Shown here one piece after another: positions 34,564 to 43,191 of a stretch of 64,000 nucleotides of DNA. The position numbers and the translations under genes were made by a program. Each line of letters opens with the position of its first letter. Position 1 is the first letter of the stretch. The notes beneath the pieces are model-generated. The model ran no database searches. It worked only from the letters and a program-made list of their open reading frames with translations, and was not told the DNA's origin. The stretch is from Clostridiales bacterium (GTDB lineage Bacteria > Bacillota > Clostridia > Lachnospirales > Lachnospiraceae): NCBI GenBank assembly GCA_021204025.1, contig JAJQAC010000012.1:1-64000 (forward strand), in the 5' to 3' direction.

Positions 34564-34590
34564 AAAACGGAGCAGAAATGGCTCCGTTTT
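34564..34590. terminator. Bidirectional terminator of the response-regulator gene
   Basis: AAAACGGAGC (34564-34573) pairs perfectly with GCTCCGTTTT (34581-34590). It gives a T-tail on either strand and lies just beyond the response-regulator stop codon. Confidence 0.85.
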
Positions 34591-34621
34591 GTATAAAAGG
34601 ATTCTGTTTTGGAGAATGAGA

Positions 34622-35308
34622 TCAGGGTACGAACCGATATCCCAGTCCACGAAGTGTAATGATATGTTTGGGATTCTGTTTATCATCCTCGATCTTACCT
34701 CGCAGCCGGTTGATGTAAACCATGATCGCATTGTCGTCGACGGCGATGAGAGTCCCCCAGACCTGTTCATAAATCATGTCCTTGGTAAAGACCTGTCCGG
34801 GATGTCTGAGAAACATCAGGAAAAGTGCGCTTTCTCGGGAAGAAAGGATCAGTTCCTCTCCATCCTTATAGAAACGCATGGATGTTGTATCATAGGTAAA
34901 CGGACCGCAGATCAGGGTGTCCGCAGTATTCTGGGAAAAATTTTTATCCCGACGGATCAGAGCCTTTACTTTAGCTCCCAGGACAACAGGGCGAAATGGT
35001 TTGGTGATGTAGTCGTCCGTGCCGATAGAGAGACCGTAGAGAGAATCGTAATCCTCGTTTCTCCCGCTGACGATCATAATCGGAGTGTTGAGCCCCTGAC
35101 CGCGTATTTTCTGAATTACCTCAAAACCCTCCATGTCGCCGAGCATAACGTCCATCAGGATGACGTCAAAAGTATGATTCTTCAGGACAGACAGGGCTTC
35201 TGCTCCGCTGGCAGCCAGGGTCGTCTCGAGACCGTTGCTTTTCATTACTTTTTCCAGGAGCTTGCAGATAGCGGGATCGTCATCGACGATGAGAACTTTG
35301 TCGGCCAT
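34622..35308 (-). CDS. OmpR-family response regulator
   Basis: A 228-aa regulator. The receiver domain (residues 1-120) has acidic DDD, phospho-acceptor Asp in ILMDVMLGD, and the T/S and K switch residues (IVSG, TKPF). The C-terminal winged helix (residues ~130-228) ends with LRGLGYRFVP. It is divergent from the hybrid sensor kinase at 35445, which is its likely partner. Probable targets are the citrate lyase/transporter genes and the CitM-like transporter (inference). Confidence 0.92.
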   Translation of the reverse strand: MADKVLIVDDDPAICKLLEKVMKSNGLETTLAASGAEALSVLKNHTFDVILMDVMLGDMEGFEVIQKIRGQGLNTPIMIVSGRNEDYDSLYGLSIGTDDYITKPFRPVVLGAKVKALIRRDKNFSQNTADTLICGPFTYDTTSMRFYKDGEELILSSRESALFLMFLRHPGQVFTKDMIYEQVWGTLIAVDDNAIMVYINRLRGKIEDDKQNPKHIITLRGLGYRFVP

Positions 35309-35338
35309 GGAAATTCCTCCGTAAATGGAAACAGATGA

Positions 35339-35368
35339 TTGTAAAAATAACTCTTTCCATACTATAAT
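35339..35368 (+). promoter_or_regulatory. Promoter of the sensor kinase gene
   Basis: TTGTAA (35339-35344) and TATAAT (35363-35368) are 18 bp apart. The region downstream is AT-rich with short near-palindromes (TATATGATCATG). Confidence 0.6.
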
Positions 35369-35444
35369 GATATATGATCATGAATGGTAATTATTAGTTA
35401 TCATTATAATGTTTACAGAAAGATAAGTCAAGGAGAGGAAAATC

Positions 35445-37601
35445 GTGAAACAAAAATGGATGTGGAATCTTCTGATTGTGCCGCTGATCGTGCTGGCGAC
35501 GCTCCTGGCGGTGGCCTCGTCGATCTGGAACGGTTATCGTGACCGGCTCATGGAGACCTATAAGAATCAGCTGCTGCTGACGTCAAAGATTCTGGCGAGA
35601 AATATGTCATTGTCGCTGGAGGAGTTCCGGTCAGATCTGCTGTATTTAAGTAATCTTACAGAAGATGGCGGAGAAGAGAAACTGTTCCGGGAATTTCTTG
35701 ACACGCAGAGTGAACTGGAGTGCGATATTGTGTGGATGGATGAAAACGGTCTGCCGGAAAAGAGCATCCGTGGACTGGAACTGAAAGAACCGGTGTTGCT
35801 TACGGAACTTGCGGATGGTCAGAGTGTATGGCAGTATGAGGATACAAGCGGGAAGCATTATCTGGTATTTCAGAGAATGCTTGCCTCAGGGGTTATGATC
35901 GCGCTTGCCGTGGATTCGGAGAACTATTATCAGCAGCTGATCTCAGATATCCAGATCGGAACCAATGGCTATATCATGGTGAAAAATTCAACCGGTGTGA
36001 TTATCCTTCATCCGGAAGAGGTACAGTGGGGAATCCATGTCATCAATGGACGGAGAGAAATGTACCCGGATCTGGATTTTACGAGTCTGGAAGCAATGGT
36101 TGAGGAACAGTGCCAGGGAAATGAGGGAATATCCGAATATTATTCATACTGGTGGCCGAATCCGGATCTTCCGAGGGTAAAGAAGATCAGCGGCTATGCG
36201 CCGGCTCCGATCGGTGATGATTTCTGGGTGATCAGCGCGGTGGTGGATTATGATGATTATTATCTGCCGATTGAAAATGGCTTCCGCGATGTGGCGACCC
36301 TTTTTATGGGAGCGCTTGCGGCTTTTGGCCTGATGGCTGTGTTTCTGGTAAAGCTCCTGTGGGACCGCAGAAAAGCGGCGGAGTGGATCGGCGCCCTGCG
36401 TGAGATGAATGAACGGCTGGCTGAGCTGCATCAGGAGGAAGAGATGATCGCCCACCAACAGCGCCTGCAGGTGATGGGAACGATGACGGGCGGTATCGCA
36501 CACGAGTTTAATAACTTCCTGACGCCGATCATGGGCTATGCGGAGCTTCTGATGATGACGTTGGATGAGGATTCCGATGAGTATGACAGCGCGAAAGAGA
36601 TCTATGAGGCGTCGGAAAAGGCAAAAGATGTGATCCGTCAGATTTCCTCGCTGAGCCGGCGGAACGTGGAAACCGTGTATAAGCAGATAGAAGTAAAGAA
36701 GTTCCTGGCCAGAGCGAGAAAAATGGTTGAGTCCATCTGCCCGGTGAACATCCGGCTGGAAACGGAGACGGATGTGGGCGAGATCTGCATTCTGGGCAAT
36801 TCGACTCAGCTGAATCAGGTGATTCTGAATATCTGCGTGAATGCGTGTCACGCGATCGGCAAGAAAAAAGAAGGAACGATTCGGCTGACGGCGTCTGTGA
36901 CAGACCGGGAAACTCTGCTGAAAAATCTTCCGGAGAAGGAAATGATCCGGATTTCCCGGGAATGGGAGCAATATCTGCTGCTGGACATTGCTGATGATGG
37001 CTGTGGGATGGATTCTGAAACGTTGAAACAGATTTTTACCCCGTTTTTTACGACCAAGAAGGCGGGAGAGGGCACCGGACTGGGACTTGCTCTGGCAGAG
37101 CAGATCATTGTGTCCCATAAGGGGCATATTTACGCGGAAAGTGAGCCGGGAAAGGGTTCCGTATTTCATATCTGTCTGCCGGTTCTTGAAACCGATGCAC
37201 AGATACCGGTGTCGGAAACTGACGGAGGCAGAAAGCTGCGGATTGTAGCGGCGGACGATAACCGGAAGGTGCTGGATCTCCTGCATAAGAATTTTGCAAA
37301 AATCGGGCTTCCGATTGTCACCTGCGGATCGAAGCGTGAACTGGCAGATATCCTGGAGCAGGAAAAGCCGGATGTCCTTGTACTGGATGAAAGCCTGGAT
37401 CAGGGCAGCGGTGTAGAGTTTTGTATGTCGCTCGCGGGAAAGTACCCGCAGATGATCCGGATTATTATGACTGACGCGCCGAATGCTGAGATTCTGGACG
37501 CAAAACATAAGAAGATTATCGATGAATATCTGATTAAACCGGTATCCGATACGGAGATTCTGAGAGCGGTCATGGAATGCAGATCCGAATCCGTCGGATG
37601 A
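35445..37601 (+). CDS. Hybrid sensor histidine kinase with Cache-type sensor and C-terminal receiver
   Basis: A 718-aa membrane kinase. A hydrophobic segment at ~5-27 and a second at ~284-307 bracket an extracytoplasmic Cache-like sensor domain (NGYIMVKNSTGVIILHP). Then come a coiled segment, the phospho-acceptor region TGGIAHEFNNFLTPI, an ATP-binding domain (NICVNACHAIG, DNGCGM-like DDGCGMD, GEGTGLGLAL) and a C-terminal receiver with AADDN and VLVLDESLD. The start is GTG with AAGGAGAGG upstream. A di/tricarboxylate ligand is plausible from context. The extra receiver may act as a phosphate sink or autoregulator. Confidence 0.9.
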   Translation: MKQKWMWNLLIVPLIVLATLLAVASSIWNGYRDRLMETYKNQLLLTSKILARNMSLSLEEFRSDLLYLSNLTEDGGEEKLFREFLDTQSELECDIVWMDENGLPEKSIRGLELKEPVLLTELADGQSVWQYEDTSGKHYLVFQRMLASGVMIALAVDSENYYQQLISDIQIGTNGYIMVKNSTGVIILHPEEVQWGIHVINGRREMYPDLDFTSLEAMVEEQCQGNEGISEYYSYWWPNPDLPRVKKISGYAPAPIGDDFWVISAVVDYDDYYLPIENGFRDVATLFMGALAAFGLMAVFLVKLLWDRRKAAEWIGALREMNERLAELHQEEEMIAHQQRLQVMGTMTGGIAHEFNNFLTPIMGYAELLMMTLDEDSDEYDSAKEIYEASEKAKDVIRQISSLSRRNVETVYKQIEVKKFLARARKMVESICPVNIRLETETDVGEICILGNSTQLNQVILNICVNACHAIGKKKEGTIRLTASVTDRETLLKNLPEKEMIRISREWEQYLLLDIADDGCGMDSETLKQIFTPFFTTKKAGEGTGLGLALAEQIIVSHKGHIYAESEPGKGSVFHICLPVLETDAQIPVSETDGGRKLRIVAADDNRKVLDLLHKNFAKIGLPIVTCGSKRELADILEQEKPDVLVLDESLDQGSGVEFCMSLAGKYPQMIRIIMTDAPNAEILDAKHKKIIDEYLIKPVSDTEILRAVMECRSESVG

Positions 37602-37716
37602 TGGAAGAAGTGCAGGATTAACCTTAATAACCTGTAAGAAAGAGCGTGTTAGCGGGTAAGATTGATTCCTTATACTGGATTCAGAATATGAATCTGAGAT
37701 AAGGAAGAAAATCAGG

Positions 37717-38895
37717 ATGGAAGGGACAGCTCTCGCAGTTTTTGGGTTTGTGGGGATGGCGATACTTCTGAGCCTTCTATGCGGAAAGAGGATCGCTCCC
37801 TGTTTTGCCTTTACCGGCATATCGGCTGTAACATCGGTGATTCTGATGCTGAGCGGTACGTTCACGATGGAAGAGATGGAGGACGGTATCAGGACAGGAA
37901 TATCTGAAGTATCTGTAATTCTGACGTTGTATATTTTTTCGGAGATATTGTATGAGACCGTGAAGCGTACCGGAATTTTTGAGAGACTCGTCTGTGTGAT
38001 GATAAAAGGGATTGGCAGGTGTACAGTCACTGCGGCTGTGGTGAGCTGTCTGCTGGCAATGGCAGGGTGTGTTCTCGCGATGGCTGGTCATCTGGATGAT
38101 GGGGGTACGATTGCTCTGCTGATTACGATCCCGGTGATGCTCCCGGTATATAAACATCTGAAAATGCGGGCGACAACGCTGCTTCTGATCTGTGCAGCGG
38201 CGATAGGAGTTATGAGCCTGGTGCCGTGGAAAGAAGCGATGATGTGTCTTGCGCTGGTCTTTGAAAGGACACCGGCAGAGCTGGTGAGAGAGGCAGCTCC
38301 GATGCAGGCAGTCGGTGTTGCGTCAGCAGTTGGTACCGCATTGATCTGGGGAGGCCTGGAGAAAAAGAAGGAATCGGAAAAGATGGGCGGTTTCCTGAAA
38401 AAGGCAAGTCAGGGAGAAGAGCCGATGAAGTTCCGATCCCGGATCCGGGAAATGCTGGTCACTGTCTTTACGATTGTGTCGGTCGGAGTGTTCCTGGGAA
38501 TATTCGAAAATGCCGGGATCATGGAGGAGATGGTAACTGCTTTTCTTTCATTGATTCCTGCATGCGTGAATGACTTTGCTCCGCTCCTGATCGGGATCTG
38601 TTCTGTGCCGTTGGCTCTGGTGTCCAGCCCGGATGCTTATATTTCCGGACTGTTGCCGGCATTGACCGGAAAAGAGAGTTTGCTGTCGACTGTTTCAGCG
38701 GAAACGATGACTGCAATGATGATCTGCAGAAACTGTGCGGCTCTGGTCAGCCCGGTTGCTCCGGTAGTTTATCTGGGACTCCGTCTGGCGGGAGTGGACG
38801 TCAGAGATCACATTTGCAGCAGTTTTTTCTGGCTGTGGGGCGTCAGTCTGATCTGTCTGATTTCCGGAATTGTGGTGGGGATGATCCAGTTTTAG
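37717..38895 (+). CDS. CitMHS-like tricarboxylate transporter of the IT superfamily
   Basis: A 392-aa membrane protein with about ten hydrophobic segments. The gene order after a citrate-type sensor kinase, the AGHLDDGGTIALLITIPVM segment and the SSPDAYISGLLP segment in the second half fit CitMHS/ion-transporter superfamily carriers, which import metal-citrate complexes. It is somewhat shorter than typical CitM (~430 aa). A start with GGAAG upstream was used. It could instead carry another dicarboxylate. Confidence 0.7.
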   Translation: MEGTALAVFGFVGMAILLSLLCGKRIAPCFAFTGISAVTSVILMLSGTFTMEEMEDGIRTGISEVSVILTLYIFSEILYETVKRTGIFERLVCVMIKGIGRCTVTAAVVSCLLAMAGCVLAMAGHLDDGGTIALLITIPVMLPVYKHLKMRATTLLLICAAAIGVMSLVPWKEAMMCLALVFERTPAELVREAAPMQAVGVASAVGTALIWGGLEKKKESEKMGGFLKKASQGEEPMKFRSRIREMLVTVFTIVSVGVFLGIFENAGIMEEMVTAFLSLIPACVNDFAPLLIGICSVPLALVSSPDAYISGLLPALTGKESLLSTVSAETMTAMMICRNCAALVSPVAPVVYLGLRLAGVDVRDHICSSFFWLWGVSLICLISGIVVGMIQF

Positions 38896-38992
38896 AGTAG
38901 TGGGAACACGTGAATGTCCGATCTCTGCCCGGGTGACGATATGGTTCAGCAAAGGATAAGTTTGTCGGGTGCTTTGGTAATAATATTTCAGG

Positions 38993-39030
38993 GGAACCTC
39001 TGCGAAGCCTGCTTGCGGAGGTTCCTTTTT
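38993..39030 (+). terminator. Terminator after the CitM-like gene
   Basis: GGAACCTCTGC (38993-39003) pairs with GCGGAGGTTCC (39015-39025), followed by TTTTT. Confidence 0.92.
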
Positions 39031-39130
39031 ATGTGTTAAAATTGGGCAGCGGGAGAGTGTGGCTGAGAGTCATACTCAAAACATTTCAGAACATTAAGAA
39101 AAAATCTTCGCCAGAAAGGAACCGGATATT

Positions 39131-41011
39131 ATGGGAAAAATCGCTCTTTTAGTGCCGCGTGAGGATATGCTCTATCAGGCGCACAATATCCTGCAGGAAA
39201 AGAAAATTCCGATTATACAGATGCGCGTCACAACGACTGAAAATACGGTGATGGAAGCCCGGCGTATGATCGCGGACGGAGCGACGATCCTGATTGCCCG
39301 TGGTCTGCAGGCGTCGTTAGTCAAGCAGTATACCGATATCCCGGTGATTGAGATCGTGCTGACCGCGCAGGAGATGGCTCTGCTGGTCACGCGGGCGCGC
39401 CAGATCGTCAAAAAGCCCAGACCGGTGATCGCGGTAGTCGGTTTTCAGAATATGTTCTGCGATATGAGCTATTTCGACGAACTGTATAACATCGAACTGC
39501 GGACGTATTTTGGTACGCAAAACACAGATCTGAGAGCGGAAGCGCAGCGGGCTGTGGCGGATGGCGTTGATCTGATCATCGGGGGTGATGTTGCGGTGCA
39601 GACGGCCAGTCGGGCCGGGATTGCTTCCTTATTTTTATCTTCAACAGAGGATTCTCTGCGTCAGGCGTTTCTGATCGCGGAAAATATGGATTTCGCGATG
39701 GGAGCGGAAAAGACAGAAGCACAGTTTGAGACTCTTCTGGATTATACATTTGGCGGAGTTGTACAGCTGGATGCGGGAGGCAGAGTAACTGCGGTAAATT
39801 CTGTGATGGAGGATATCCTGGGACAGGCGGAGTATACGCTGAATGGCAGCCGGATCCAGGATGTAATTCCGCAGATTACGTCAGAGGCGATGGAAAAGGT
39901 TCTGAAAGAGGGGCAGGAATACTCTCTCTTCCTGGAGTGGAATCAGAATCCTTTCTTTGCGGTGCTGGCGCCGGTGATCTACGACGCGAAGGTCGATGGA
40001 GTGATTCTCACCTGCAATAAGATCAAGAAACAGGCCGTCCCATCCGAAGGGAAAACGAAAGGCCAGTCAGGAGTTTATCCGCCGCTTGTGCGTTTTGAGG
40101 ATATCCTGCAGGAATCGAAGGCGATGCGGGAATGTGTACGGCTTGCCGGTCTGTACGCGGTGTCGGAGCATCCTGTGGTGCTGATGGGTGAGTCCGGGAC
40201 GGAGAAACGGATGCTGGCGGAGGGAATTCACAACAGCAGCGGCCGTAAGCGCGGACCGTTTCTCGACGTACCCTGTGAAGGGCTTTCGGAGGAAGACCAG
40301 AGGACGATGATCTTTGGAGAGCGGGGAGCTGCGCTGCAGGCGCAGGATGGCACGCTGCTGATCCGGGATGTGGATCGGCTAACGGCCGCGAATCAGTATC
40401 GGCTTTATCAGCTGATCCGTTTTCATGTGTGTCATGGATCGGACATTGCCCGTCTGCGCAAGGTTAATGTGCGTGTGATGGTTACGATTGAGCGCCCGTT
40501 GAGCGATCTGATGCGGGAGGGTACGATATCCAAAGATCTGTATTATCTGTTGTCCGGTCTGGAGCTTGCTGTGCCGCCGTTGCGGGAACGCCGGGAGGAT
40601 CTGGAAAAAAAGATCGATGATACGATCCGGGACTGCTGCGACCGTTATTCCCGGTTTCATAAACTGACAACGGCGGCCAGGGAAATGATGCTGTCCTATC
40701 CGTGGTATGGCAATCTTTTTCAGATTGAGAGCTTCTGTGAACGACTGATTCTGACGGCGCAGAAACGGGTGATTGACGAATCGGTCATTGAGAAACTGCT
40801 GAGAGAACTTTATCCGGAGACGGAAGAAAACGAGACAGAGAGGGATAGTCTGGAGACGTCAGCAGCGCTCTCTGCGCCGATGCGCGAGAAGACGCGGATT
40901 CAGATAGCGCTGGAGCGAACCGGCGGCAGTCGTGAGGAAGCAGCCAGGGAGCTGGGGATCAGCAAGGCGACATTGTGGAGACGGATGAAGAAATACGGGA
41001 TTGAATATTGA
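39131..41011 (+). CDS. PrpR-N/PAS/AAA+/Fis regulator with a degenerate sigma-54 activation core
   Basis: A 626-aa regulator. Residues ~1-190 form a PrpR N-terminal sensor domain, ~200-295 a PAS domain, ~320-560 an AAA+ domain and ~580-626 a Fis-type helix-turn-helix (SREEAARELGISKATLWRRM). The AAA+ core is damaged: Walker A reads GESGTEKR instead of GESGTGKE, the GAFTGA loop is deleted (MIFGERGAALQAQDGT), and Walker B reads GTLLIRDVD instead of GTLFLDEI. It therefore probably cannot hydrolyse ATP or activate sigma-54 and may be a plain ligand-responsive DNA-binding regulator of the downstream gar genes. Confidence 0.85.
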   Translation: MGKIALLVPREDMLYQAHNILQEKKIPIIQMRVTTTENTVMEARRMIADGATILIARGLQASLVKQYTDIPVIEIVLTAQEMALLVTRARQIVKKPRPVIAVVGFQNMFCDMSYFDELYNIELRTYFGTQNTDLRAEAQRAVADGVDLIIGGDVAVQTASRAGIASLFLSSTEDSLRQAFLIAENMDFAMGAEKTEAQFETLLDYTFGGVVQLDAGGRVTAVNSVMEDILGQAEYTLNGSRIQDVIPQITSEAMEKVLKEGQEYSLFLEWNQNPFFAVLAPVIYDAKVDGVILTCNKIKKQAVPSEGKTKGQSGVYPPLVRFEDILQESKAMRECVRLAGLYAVSEHPVVLMGESGTEKRMLAEGIHNSSGRKRGPFLDVPCEGLSEEDQRTMIFGERGAALQAQDGTLLIRDVDRLTAANQYRLYQLIRFHVCHGSDIARLRKVNVRVMVTIERPLSDLMREGTISKDLYYLLSGLELAVPPLRERREDLEKKIDDTIRDCCDRYSRFHKLTTAAREMMLSYPWYGNLFQIESFCERLILTAQKRVIDESVIEKLLRELYPETEENETERDSLETSAALSAPMREKTRIQIALERTGGSREEAARELGISKATLWRRMKKYGIEY

Positions 41012-41073
41012 AGAAGATTTGCCGGTAAGAATCACAGGAAAATTTCAAATTGAAATAAATTGAAACGATTAAC

Positions 41074-41110
41074 AACAATAAGATTTCAGAATTTGAAACC
41101 TTATTGTTTT
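41074..41110 (+). terminator. Terminator between the PrpR-like gene and garR
   Basis: AACAATAAG (41074-41082) pairs with CTTATTGTT (41100-41108), with a TTTCA/TGAAA inner pairing and T-rich end. Confidence 0.75.
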
Positions 41111-41148
41111 TGTATAAAAACAAAACCATATTTTGGGTGTTTTGTCTA

Positions 41149-41177
41149 TTGTCCGCTCATTTGAATTATACTATAAT
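41149..41177 (+). promoter_or_regulatory. Sigma-70 promoter of the garR operon
   Basis: TTGTCC (41149-41154) and TATAAT (41172-41177) have a 17-bp spacer. No -24/-12 sigma-54 element was seen here, in line with the degenerate activator upstream. Confidence 0.75.
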
Positions 41178-41254
41178 CAGGACAACGGTTAAGGGAAGTT
41201 CTCCCTTCCCGGTGAGAAACCTTTAAAATTTAAAAGAAAAGGAGATTGAAAGAC

Positions 41255-42139
41255 ATGAAAGTAGGATTTATCGGATTAGGCATTATGGGACGCCCGATGG
41301 CTAAGAACCTTGTAAAAGCAGGCTATGACCTGACTGTATTTGATTTTAATAAGGATGCGGTTGCGGATCTGGTATCCTGCGGCGCAAAGGGAGCAGAGAG
41401 CGGCAAAGAAGTTGCGGAGCAGGTAGATGTTGTGATCACCATGGTTCCGAACTCTCCTCATGTAAGAAGCGCGGTTCTTGGTAAGAACGGTGTTGCGGAA
41501 GGCGCAAAGCCGGGTCTGGTTCTGATCGATATGAGCTCCATCGACCCAACTGAGAGCAAGAAGATCAGCGAAGAAGCAGCCAAGTTTGGTATCGAGATGC
41601 TGGATGCTCCGGTTTCCGGCGGCGAGCCGAAGGCAATCGACGGAACTCTTTCCGTAATGGTTGGTGGTAAGAAAGATCTCTTTGATAAATATTATGATAT
41701 GCTGATGGTTATGGCTGGTTCTGTAGTTTATGTTGGCGAGATCGGTTCCGGTAACGTAGCAAAGCTGGCAAACCAGATGGTAGTAGCAGTTAACATCGCT
41801 GCAGTGGCAGAGGCTCTTACCTTCGCTAAGAAGGCAGGCACGGATCCGGAGCTGGTATATCAGGCAATCCGCGGCGGTCTGGCTGGTTCAACTGTTATGG
41901 ATGCTAAGGCTCCGATGATGATCGCGGGCAACTACAAGCCGGGCTTCCGTATCGAGCTTCACATCAAGGATCTGACCAACGCTCTGAACGCAGCTCATTC
42001 GATCAGCTCTCCGGCTCCGATGACCGCTCAGCTGATGGAGATTATGCAGTTCCTGAGAAGCGAAGGCTGCGACAAGGAAGATCATGCCAGCATCGTGAAG
42101 TATTATGAGAAGATTTCCGGTACCTCAATCGTAAAGTAA
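41255..42139 (+). CDS. garR: Tartronate semialdehyde reductase
   Basis: A 294-aa beta-hydroxyacid dehydrogenase. It has the Rossmann motif GFIGLGIMGRPMAKNL, substrate-binding DAPVSGGEPKA, and the catalytic lysine in GNVAKLANQM. It reduces tartronate semialdehyde to D-glycerate in aldarate catabolism. Start 41255 has GGAG ten bases upstream; a TTG at 41246 is too close to that site. It is the first gene of garR-DapA-like-garK. Confidence 0.88.
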   Translation: MKVGFIGLGIMGRPMAKNLVKAGYDLTVFDFNKDAVADLVSCGAKGAESGKEVAEQVDVVITMVPNSPHVRSAVLGKNGVAEGAKPGLVLIDMSSIDPTESKKISEEAAKFGIEMLDAPVSGGEPKAIDGTLSVMVGGKKDLFDKYYDMLMVMAGSVVYVGEIGSGNVAKLANQMVVAVNIAAVAEALTFAKKAGTDPELVYQAIRGGLAGSTVMDAKAPMMIAGNYKPGFRIELHIKDLTNALNAAHSISSPAPMTAQLMEIMQFLRSEGCDKEDHASIVKYYEKISGTSIVK

Positions 42140-42175
42140 AGCGCAGGGTTGAACACAATTGATAAGGAGAATGAT

Positions 42176-43075
42176 ATGAATACCGATTTCATTAAGGGCG
42201 TAGTAGTGCCGATGATCACCCCGATCGATGAGAACGAGATGATCGATGAGAAACTGATCAGAAGCCAGATTGACTATGTGATTGAGGGTGGCGTTTCCGG
42301 TATCCTCCTGTATGGCAGCAACGGTGAGTTCTATGTGATCGAAGAAGACGAGATGGAAAGAGGTCTGAAGATCGCGGTGGATCAGGCCGCAGGCCGTGTT
42401 CCGATTTATTTCGGTATCGGCGCGATCAGTACCAAGAAATGTGTTCGCCTGGCAAAGATGGCGGTGGCAAACGGTGCTGCGAGCGTATCGATCCTGCAGC
42501 CGATGTTCTTAAAACCGACTGAGACAGAGCTGTTCCTGCATTTCAAGACGATTGCGGAGGCAGTTCCGGAGACTCCGGTTCTGCTGTATAACAACCCGGG
42601 TCGTGTAGGTTATACGCTTTCCGGCAATCTGGTTGAGAATCTGGCTCATGAGGTTCCGAATATCGTCGGAATGAAGGATACCAGCGGTGATATCACTCAG
42701 ACTTCTGAGTTTATCCGCAGAAACAGAGATGTAGACTTTAAGGTATTTGGCGGTAAGGATACATTGCTTTATGCTTCTATGTGCCACGGCGCAGTCGGCG
42801 GCGTTTGCACGGCAGCAAACTTCATGCCGGAGCTGATTACCGATGTTTACAATAAGTATGTTGCCGGTGATCTGGCAGGCTCTCTGGAAGCTCAGTTTAA
42901 GCTGAATCCGGTAAGACTGTCCATGGATGGCGCAAGTTTCCCGGTAGCGGCGAAGGATATGGCAAATCTGCGCGGACGCAATATCGGCGTTCCGTACACA
43001 CCGAACCTGCCGACTCCGGAGGGTCCGGTTCTGGACAAGATCAAAGCAGAGATGACCAAGGCCGGACTGATCTGA
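42176..43075 (+). CDS. DapA-family (class I) lyase, predicted 5-keto-4-deoxyglucarate aldolase or dehydratase
   Basis: A 299-aa DHDPS/NAL-superfamily protein. It shows GVVVPMITPIDENE, the catalytic tyrosine in LLYNNPGR and the Schiff-base lysine in GMKDTSGD. It is not the biosynthetic dapA by context: it sits between garR and garK. The pathway needs an enzyme splitting 5-keto-4-deoxyglucarate into pyruvate and tartronate semialdehyde, normally done by the HpcH-fold GarL, absent here. The alternative is the dehydratase (KDG-dehydratase) role. Start 42176 has AAGGAGA upstream. Confidence 0.8.
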   Translation: MNTDFIKGVVVPMITPIDENEMIDEKLIRSQIDYVIEGGVSGILLYGSNGEFYVIEEDEMERGLKIAVDQAAGRVPIYFGIGAISTKKCVRLAKMAVANGAASVSILQPMFLKPTETELFLHFKTIAEAVPETPVLLYNNPGRVGYTLSGNLVENLAHEVPNIVGMKDTSGDITQTSEFIRRNRDVDFKVFGGKDTLLYASMCHGAVGGVCTAANFMPELITDVYNKYVAGDLAGSLEAQFKLNPVRLSMDGASFPVAAKDMANLRGRNIGVPYTPNLPTPEGPVLDKIKAEMTKAGLI

Positions 43076-43191
43076 TCGAAGGGCGAAAGCCGGATCAGAG
43101 AAAACAATTGATCAGATAGATTGAAATCATGCACAATAGGTCGGCCACTCTTTTTGACAGCCGGCCTGTTGTTCTATAATTAGGAGGGGTT

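Noticed and set aside
36144..38030. A 628-codon open frame antisense to the sensor kinase and the start of the CitM-like gene
   Set aside because: It has no ribosome site or recognisable motif, and its composition (many Arg, His, Ile) is that of an opposite-strand shadow of GC-rich third positions.
43154..43180. TTGACA and TATAAT boxes before garK
   Set aside because: The spacer is only 15 bp and the start site would fall inside the garK ribosome binding site, so a usable mRNA is unlikely.
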